Positions 59,196 through 64,000 of a DNA stretch of 64,000 nucleotides are shown in pieces. The notes beneath the pieces were generated by a model. The model was not told where the DNA came from. It made no database searches and was given only the letters and a program-made list of their open reading frames with translations. The DNA is from Desulfovibrio sp. (GTDB taxonomy: Bacteria; Desulfobacterota; Desulfovibrionia; Desulfovibrionales; Desulfovibrionaceae), in assembly GCF_009712225.1 (NCBI RefSeq), contig NZ_WASP01000003.1:433700-497699 (forward strand). The letters run 5' to 3'. The position numbers and the translations under genes are program-made. Position 1 is the first letter of the stretch; every line of letters begins with the position of its first letter.

Positions 59196-61922
59196 CTATT
59201 TTCGGCCTGTCTGCTCCATATCAGCCTTTTGCGCCTTTTTCGTCCGCTCCGCCTCAAGACGGCGCTGGCTGCGTATACGGTCCAGGCGCGTCTGCTGGGC
59301 CTGCTCGCGTTGCAACCGCGCTTCTTCAAGCAATTTTTCTTTTTTGCGGTCAAAAACAAGGGTGGTACGCAGGGCCGCTGTGCCCAGAGAAACCATGGTC
59401 ACGATTAGTATAAGGATTTTTTGTATGGACCACGGCTCTGAACCCAAAATATTCTTGAGCCAGCCAAGACCAACCGATTCACCCCAGAAATAAACCGAGG
59501 GTACGGCGATAAAGCAAAGCAGCAGGCCCACGGCCTCAACCCACATAAAGGTTTTGAGCAGTGTCAGGCCAAAGAGCGTTCCATCGCGCACCATGCGCAA
59601 AAATTGCAGCCGCTTTCGCAGGCTGCGCAGCAGTTCGGCAAGGTGGGGCGTTTCCCCCTGGGCGCGCTTGAAAGATTCCGCCTCTTTGAAATTGCACGAA
59701 AAAGCACGGTTGATGATACCCGCGCTTTCATTAAATTCCTGGCTGAATTCACGCAGAGCGGCAGGAAAGGGAAACCACGAAGCTTCGTCGCGAATTTCCT
59801 GCAGGATATCAAGATAATACTTGTACCGGTTGCGCAGATCTTCCACCTCACGGGTGATGCAATCTTCCATTTCCTTTTCAAGGCCGGGGCGCACCTCTAC
59901 AATATTGAGAAAGGCCAGATAGTTGTTGATGCCAGCCTGGGCTTCGAGATCGTGCACCTTTGTGCCCAGCTGCAATTGCACAGGATGCTCTGGCGCAAAC
60001 CAGGAATCCAGACGGGTGCTGATTTCGGCAACACGCGCCCGGTCTGCATCGGCACACTGCTTGGCTTCGTTCCACAGGTCATAAAGGGCGGAAAGAATCA
60101 GCAGGCGACCACGCTCAAGCGAGGGGTCGATGAGCACGCGGTTGAAATATGTGGGCTCCTCGCGGATAAGCTTGATCAGCTGGTCCAGCACTGGCTCGCA
60201 AAAACCCATCTTAACCTGGCAGACGATTTCACGGTATTTCACCTCACGCCAGTGGGGCATGACGCGCCATATCTGGGTGTACTGCTCAATGGCCTGACTC
60301 AGAAGCCCCTGCTCCTCGGCGAGACGCGCCAGAAAAAATTCGTTCCAGGCCTGAAGTGCTGGCGAAGGCGTAAGCATGGCTGCGGCGCGGAACGAGGATT
60401 CGGCGCGGGCATAGTCGTTGCGCTCAAGATAAGTAAAGGCCAGCACCATGTGCAACCGGGGGTCGCGCTGATGCCGCGTGATGGCCTGGGTGATCTTCTT
60501 TTCCAGGGCGCTCAGGTCTGTAGGAGCGGTTATGATGAGCTTGTCCAGCAGATCCCACGCGGGGCTGTCGTCGCGATTGGGTTCTTCCTCACCCGGCTCC
60601 GGCTCTCGCATGCGGTACAGCCAGTGACGAGGCACATTGCGCAACTGGCAGGCTGCGTTGATCTCAAGCACAGCCCGCATCACGGCTGCGGCATCATCCT
60701 CGCCAGCCAGCACCGCTGCATAGCCCGCGATGCCTTTCTCCGTCAGCACCAGCTCAATGGCACGAAAACCGTCGTTGATGGCATCCAGATCAAGCTTGCC
60801 GAGATTTTCCCAAACATCGGGACCAGAGGCTGCGCCAAAGCGCGTTGGGCATTCCGCAGATTCGTGACTGTGTATGCCACAATAAATGCAACCAACGCCC
60901 GAGGGCGTGGGCGAAGTGAGGCGGCTGGGCATGAGCAGATTGAGCGAACGCCCGCTGAGACTGTTTTCGTCCAGCATCACGTTGCACCAGCTGTCCATGG
61001 CCATCTGCTCGCCGGTAAAGCGCAGGTCGCGCACCGTAAAGCCCTCACCCAGCAGGTAGGCGTTGCGATAGCTCAGGTAGGGAAAATCTGGCATCAGATT
61101 GTCCCACTGCAAGCCAATCTTTTTGGGCAGGTCGGCGTTGAAATTCAGGTTGTTGCGGTCTGCAACCACGCTTACGCATGGCCAGTGGCCGACGTTTTCC
61201 TTGTTGTTCTTGTCGATGCTGTGCAGATAATCGCGCATGAAGGTGCGCAGCATCATCAGGTTATCAATGGAAATCATCATGAACGTATCGTCCACGATGG
61301 ATTTGATCTTGTGCTTTTGCAGCAGGGCTTCGAGCCGCTTGAACATGGATGTCCAGCCGGTCTGAAAAGCCTTGTCCAGCGGGCTGCCCAGCGGATGCAG
61401 CACGGCAAACCACGACTGGGTAGAGGCATAGGGCATCCGCACGTCAACGGTCATGGAGGCCCACTCCACGCTTGCCATGCCCTGACGGCCAGAACGGCGC
61501 TCAAACGTGATGCCCGGCAGACCCTTTTTGCCCTCGCGGCTCTTGGGGTGAACCCATATTTCAAGATTGTCGGTCACCACAATCTGCTGGGCCTGCAGGG
61601 CGCCGTCCAGCAGCAGATTGACCTCGCGCTTGCGGCCAAACTGCAAACGCCCCGGGAAAAGCTCAATAGCAACAGGCAGTTCGTTAAAATTGCCCCAGAC
61701 CATCAGGCGGGCAAGCGCCAGAAAAACGTCGTCGGTAAAGAAAAACCAGATAGACTGCTCTGCTTCTTCACCTACCAGCATGCCGCCATAATTCAGCAGG
61801 GTCTGCCCCACGGCGGGCGCGAGTTTATCGTGCCAGCTCACCCACACCACATGGCCCATGGTGCTCATGCGCACATCAATATTGCTGGGCAGGCGTGATA
61901 ATAACTGCGATAAATGCGCCAT
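59196..61922 (-). CDS. TPR protein with CCHC zinc knuckle and C-terminal membrane anchor
   Basis: The protein is 908 residues. The first 340 residues have no family I recognise. A zinc knuckle (C345, C348, H353, C358, spacing CX2CX4HX4C) follows. Then come TPR-like repeats (DYARAESSFRAAAMLTPSPAL, GLLSQAIEQYTQIWRVMPHW). Two hydrophobic helices near 780-860 (VEAVGLLLCFIAVPSVYFW and ILILIVTMVSLGTAAL) are followed by a basic, charged coiled coil of about 45 residues to the end. AAAGGA precedes the start at 61922; the longer frame to 62120 overlaps the divergent MoaE-like gene. Function unknown. Confidence 0.82.
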   Translation of the reverse strand: MAHLSQLLSRLPSNIDVRMSTMGHVVWVSWHDKLAPAVGQTLLNYGGMLVGEEAEQSIWFFFTDDVFLALARLMVWGNFNELPVAIELFPGRLQFGRKREVNLLLDGALQAQQIVVTDNLEIWVHPKSREGKKGLPGITFERRSGRQGMASVEWASMTVDVRMPYASTQSWFAVLHPLGSPLDKAFQTGWTSMFKRLEALLQKHKIKSIVDDTFMMISIDNLMMLRTFMRDYLHSIDKNNKENVGHWPCVSVVADRNNLNFNADLPKKIGLQWDNLMPDFPYLSYRNAYLLGEGFTVRDLRFTGEQMAMDSWCNVMLDENSLSGRSLNLLMPSRLTSPTPSGVGCIYCGIHSHESAECPTRFGAASGPDVWENLGKLDLDAINDGFRAIELVLTEKGIAGYAAVLAGEDDAAAVMRAVLEINAACQLRNVPRHWLYRMREPEPGEEEPNRDDSPAWDLLDKLIITAPTDLSALEKKITQAITRHQRDPRLHMVLAFTYLERNDYARAESSFRAAAMLTPSPALQAWNEFFLARLAEEQGLLSQAIEQYTQIWRVMPHWREVKYREIVCQVKMGFCEPVLDQLIKLIREEPTYFNRVLIDPSLERGRLLILSALYDLWNEAKQCADADRARVAEISTRLDSWFAPEHPVQLQLGTKVHDLEAQAGINNYLAFLNIVEVRPGLEKEMEDCITREVEDLRNRYKYYLDILQEIRDEASWFPFPAALREFSQEFNESAGIINRAFSCNFKEAESFKRAQGETPHLAELLRSLRKRLQFLRMVRDGTLFGLTLLKTFMWVEAVGLLLCFIAVPSVYFWGESVGLGWLKNILGSEPWSIQKILILIVTMVSLGTAALRTTLVFDRKKEKLLEEARLQREQAQQTRLDRIRSQRRLEAERTKKAQKADMEQTGRK

Positions 61923-62006
61923 GAAAAATTCCTTTATACACGGGCTGCTATGCTGTAGCCTTAAACGAAAGGCGTTGATCGAGCCACTGAAACCAAGGCG
62001 GTTTTT

Positions 62007-62372
62007 ATGGATGTTAACAAAACTCTTCAGGAACTCAAAGCCCGTCCCGGCTTCGCCGATAACGTGGGCATGATGCTGGTGCACAACGGAGTTGTGCGCG
62101 GCTGGTCGCGCGCCGACCATGCACCGGTTACATCAGTAAAAGTTTCGCACGACACTGCCAAAATGGAAGCCATTTGCCGCGAAATGGAAAAACAGCCCGG
62201 TATTTTTGCCATTGTCGCGCAGGCGGAAGAAGGGCTGCTCAAACCCGGCGACGACCTGCTTCTGCTGGTAGTGGCTGGCGATATACGCGAGCATGTTAAA
62301 GCTACCTTTGCAGAACTGCTCGACCGCATCAAGGCCGAGGCGGTCATTAAACAGGAATTTCACGAAGACTGA
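62007..62372 (+). CDS. MoaE-like molybdopterin synthase subunit
   Basis: The protein is 121 residues. The C-terminal part (GIFAIVAQAEEGLLKPGDDLLLLVVAGDIREHVKATFAELLDRIKAEA) matches the MoaE fold, where MoaE and the thiocarboxylated MoaD make molybdopterin from precursor Z. The N-terminal half, HNGVVRGWSRADHAP, is shorter than in E. coli MoaE (150). It is cytosolic and stands alone, so this is a likely, not certain, call. Divergent from the zinc-knuckle TPR gene. Confidence 0.72.
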   Translation: MDVNKTLQELKARPGFADNVGMMLVHNGVVRGWSRADHAPVTSVKVSHDTAKMEAICREMEKQPGIFAIVAQAEEGLLKPGDDLLLLVVAGDIREHVKATFAELLDRIKAEAVIKQEFHED

Positions 62373-62408
62373 TACTGTTCGTGACTCAATTCTTATCGGA
62401 CGATGTAT

Positions 62409-62440
62409 AAAAAAGGCATGCCCCGACGCATGCCTTTTTT
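62409..62440 (+). terminator. terminator of the MoaE-like gene
   Basis: AAAAAAGGCATGC pairs with GCATGCCTTTTTT over a short loop, with T at its end. Confidence 0.9.
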
Positions 62441-62496
62441 AATCTGCGGCGCACTGCCATCACTGTCTGGCAGGCAAGGCATACCCGTCAAAATGC

Positions 62497-62532
62497 AAAA
62501 CACCCCGGCTGGTTACAACCGGGGTGTTTTTT
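62497..62532. terminator. terminator of secF (bidirectional)
   Basis: AACACCCCGG pairs with CCGGGGTGTT over a 10-nt loop with T-runs on both strands. Confidence 0.85.
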
Positions 62533-62572
62533 ATATACTCGGCCGCGCTACACGCGGCACTAACATACAGAA

Positions 62573-63676
62573 CTAAACCACGCCGTGCTCGCCGGGACGT
62601 TCGTACTTGCCTTTCTGCTGCACCAGAGAAACGTAAAAATCTGTGTCGCCCAGTGCCAGCAGCACCGCAGAAGACACGTAGATGGATGAAAGCGTACCCA
62701 CAACCACACCGATAAGCACGGTAAGGGCAAAATCGTGGATAACGCCGCCGCCCACAAGGAACAGCGAAAGCGTCGCCAAAAAGGTCGTGCCGCTGGTCAG
62801 GATAGTGCGCGACAGGGTCTGGTTGACGCTGCGGTTGATCAGCTCGGCCATGCTCAGTTCGGGCGCGGCGCGCAGGTTTTCACGCAGGCGGTCGTACACG
62901 ATGATGGTATCGTTGAGCGAATAACCCACCAGGGTAAGCAGGGCTGCCATGACGTTAAGGTCAACTTCTACCTTGAGCAGCGAAAGCAGACCCATTGTGA
63001 TGCCCACGTCGTGCAGCAGACCAACTACCGCGCCAAGCGCAAAGTTGAGCCGCAGCACAAAGCACACCACAAGGGTAATGGCCAGTGAGAACAGAATCAG
63101 CCAGCCCATGCCAAGGCCCGTAAGCCCCACTACATAGGTGCCGCCCCACAGGGCGGCAGCCATGGCGGCACCTGCCATCCAGCGCTGTTCAAAACGGCCG
63201 GAAATGTACACGGCAATGAGCAGAACCGCATAAAAAAGCGCGCTCAGGGCCTTGTTGGTCAAGTCTGCGCCAACCTTGGGGCCGACTACTTCCAGACGCT
63301 GAATTTCAGCCTTGTTGTCGGGGAAAGCGGCAGCCAGAGCGTCCACCACAGCCGTGCGCACATGGGTGGCATCGATGTTTTCAGAATTGGAGAAGCGCAG
63401 CAGGTAATCCCTGTCGCCATCACCAAAACGCTGGGTGGTGATACCCGGCAGAGCGGGGACATCCAGACTCTTTTTCAGGGCGTCGTCGTGCACGGGCTTC
63501 TGAAACTGGATCTGGACGATAACGCCACCGGCAAAGTCGATGCCCATCTTGAGGCCGTTGCCCCAAAGGGTGGAGACAATGGCCACCACAATCAGCAGAG
63601 CCGAAATGCCATACGCCCAGTGGCGCAGGCCAATAAAGTCAAACTTGGTGTCGTGCCTGATAAATGCAAAACCCAT
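62573..63676 (-). CDS. secF: protein translocase subunit SecF
   Basis: The protein is 367 residues. It has one TM at the N-terminus (FDFIGLRHWAYGISALLIVVAIVS), the GIDFAGG motif, a periplasmic domain, then five TMs with the SecF segment LVGYSLNDTIIVYDRLREN. It helps SecYEG export proteins by using the proton motive force. GGAGG precedes the start at 63676. It lies 17 nt after secD, as usual. Confidence 0.95.
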   Translation of the reverse strand: MGFAFIRHDTKFDFIGLRHWAYGISALLIVVAIVSTLWGNGLKMGIDFAGGVIVQIQFQKPVHDDALKKSLDVPALPGITTQRFGDGDRDYLLRFSNSENIDATHVRTAVVDALAAAFPDNKAEIQRLEVVGPKVGADLTNKALSALFYAVLLIAVYISGRFEQRWMAGAAMAAALWGGTYVVGLTGLGMGWLILFSLAITLVVCFVLRLNFALGAVVGLLHDVGITMGLLSLLKVEVDLNVMAALLTLVGYSLNDTIIVYDRLRENLRAAPELSMAELINRSVNQTLSRTILTSGTTFLATLSLFLVGGGVIHDFALTVLIGVVVGTLSSIYVSSAVLLALGDTDFYVSLVQQKGKYERPGEHGVV

Positions 63677-63693
63677 AATAGCCTCCCGGCGCG

Positions 63694-64000
63694 CTAAATG
63701 TGGATGCCCTTGGGGCCACAATGCCGCGCCCACTCCTCAAAGATGGCCCGTGATACAAAGATGGCCGTGAACATGGAGGCCACAATGCCCAGCCCCAGTG
63801 TAACGGCAAACCCACGGATGGGGCCGGTGCCGAACTGGTACAGGATAACGGTCACGATGATGGACGTGAGGTTGGAGTCGGTAATGGAAATGGCCGCACG
63901 GTCAAAGCCCGCACGCACCGCAGCCAGCGGGGTAAGCCCCAGCCGTATTTCTTCGCGTATGCGTTCGAAAATGAGCACGTTGGCGTCCACCGCCATACCG
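63694..64000 (-). CDS. secD: protein translocase subunit SecD (3' end only)
   Basis: Only the last 100 or so codons are in the window; the gene runs off the right edge. The visible part has MAVDANVLIFERIREE and ITDSNLTSIIVTVILYQFGTGPIRGFAVTLGLG, the conserved C-terminal helices of SecD. It pairs with SecF downstream. The real start is outside the window. Confidence 0.95.
   Translation of the reverse strand, partial: GMAVDANVLIFERIREEIRLGLTPLAAVRAGFDRAAISITDSNLTSIIVTVILYQFGTGPIRGFAVTLGLGIVASMFTAIFVSRAIFEEWARHCGPKGIHI

Noticed and set aside
59604..61898. A 764-codon plus-strand open frame opposite the zinc-knuckle gene
   Set aside because: It has the same cause: a shadow of the real minus-strand gene with no recognisable domain.

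Overview
The window looks like chromosomal DNA from a Gram-negative, moderately high-GC sulfate reducer of the Desulfovibrio group (Desulfovibrionaceae). Evidence is a Desulfovibrio-type major homotrimeric porin, a small conserved protein of the kind I associate with Desulfovibrio, a full outer-membrane assembly set (LolCD, BamA, Skp, FabZ), and many sigma-54 and flagellar signals. This assignment is inferred from protein character only. No rRNA, tRNA, CRISPR array, transposase or phage gene was seen.

Layout. 0.2-2.4 kb: a STAS-like protein with a Cys/His metal-binding tail, then the porin. 2.5-6.9 kb (minus): a chromate-resistance operon chrB, DUF2148 iron-sulfur protein, MFS exporter, chrA, rhodanese. 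7.1-11.3 kb (minus): bifunctional Rel (p)ppGpp enzyme and a peptide-type solute-binding protein. 11.4-14.7 kb: SWIM-SNF2 helicase, preceded by a perfect palindrome. 14.8-17.3 kb (minus): a large protein with two decayed GGDEF-like segments and TPRs. 17.7-21.1 kb: metallo-beta-lactamase-fold hydrolase, flavodoxin-fold protein, ComF, DUF4198 protein. 21.2-21.9 kb: non-coding DNA with a long inverted repeat.

21.9-26.9 kb is a ZraSR-like metal or envelope-stress module: a kinase with a Met/His-rich periplasmic segment and an NtrC-type regulator. They are divergent from a sigma-54-promoted cluster of a SHOCT membrane protein, a 55-residue secreted peptide and a Met-rich ZraP-like protein. 27-33.6 kb: universal stress protein, hisC-cmk, a TPR protein with its own sigma-54 promoter, a putative abortive-infection-type membrane protein, and two small transporter-type membrane proteins.

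33.7-43.6 kb: two closely related chemoreceptors in opposite orientation, each with the same sigma-28 promoter architecture. They flank an AlkA-type glycosylase, a PFL (DUF711) plus ACT pair, and lysS. 43.9-52.6 kb: an envelope-biogenesis cluster, lolC-lolD-bamA (with an extra N-terminal domain), an AmiC-type amidase, skp and fabZ. 52.7-58.7 kb: a two-gene glycan unit (sugar-phosphate transferase, GT9), then a polar amino-acid ABC transporter. 58.8-64 kb: a small conserved protein, a 908-residue TPR protein with a zinc knuckle, a MoaE-like protein, secF and the 3' end of secD, which runs off the window.

Most operons end in clear hairpins, listed below. The most unusual items are the chromate operon make-up, the sigma-54 metal-response module, the BamA N-terminal extension, the zinc-knuckle TPR protein and the inverted chemoreceptor pair.
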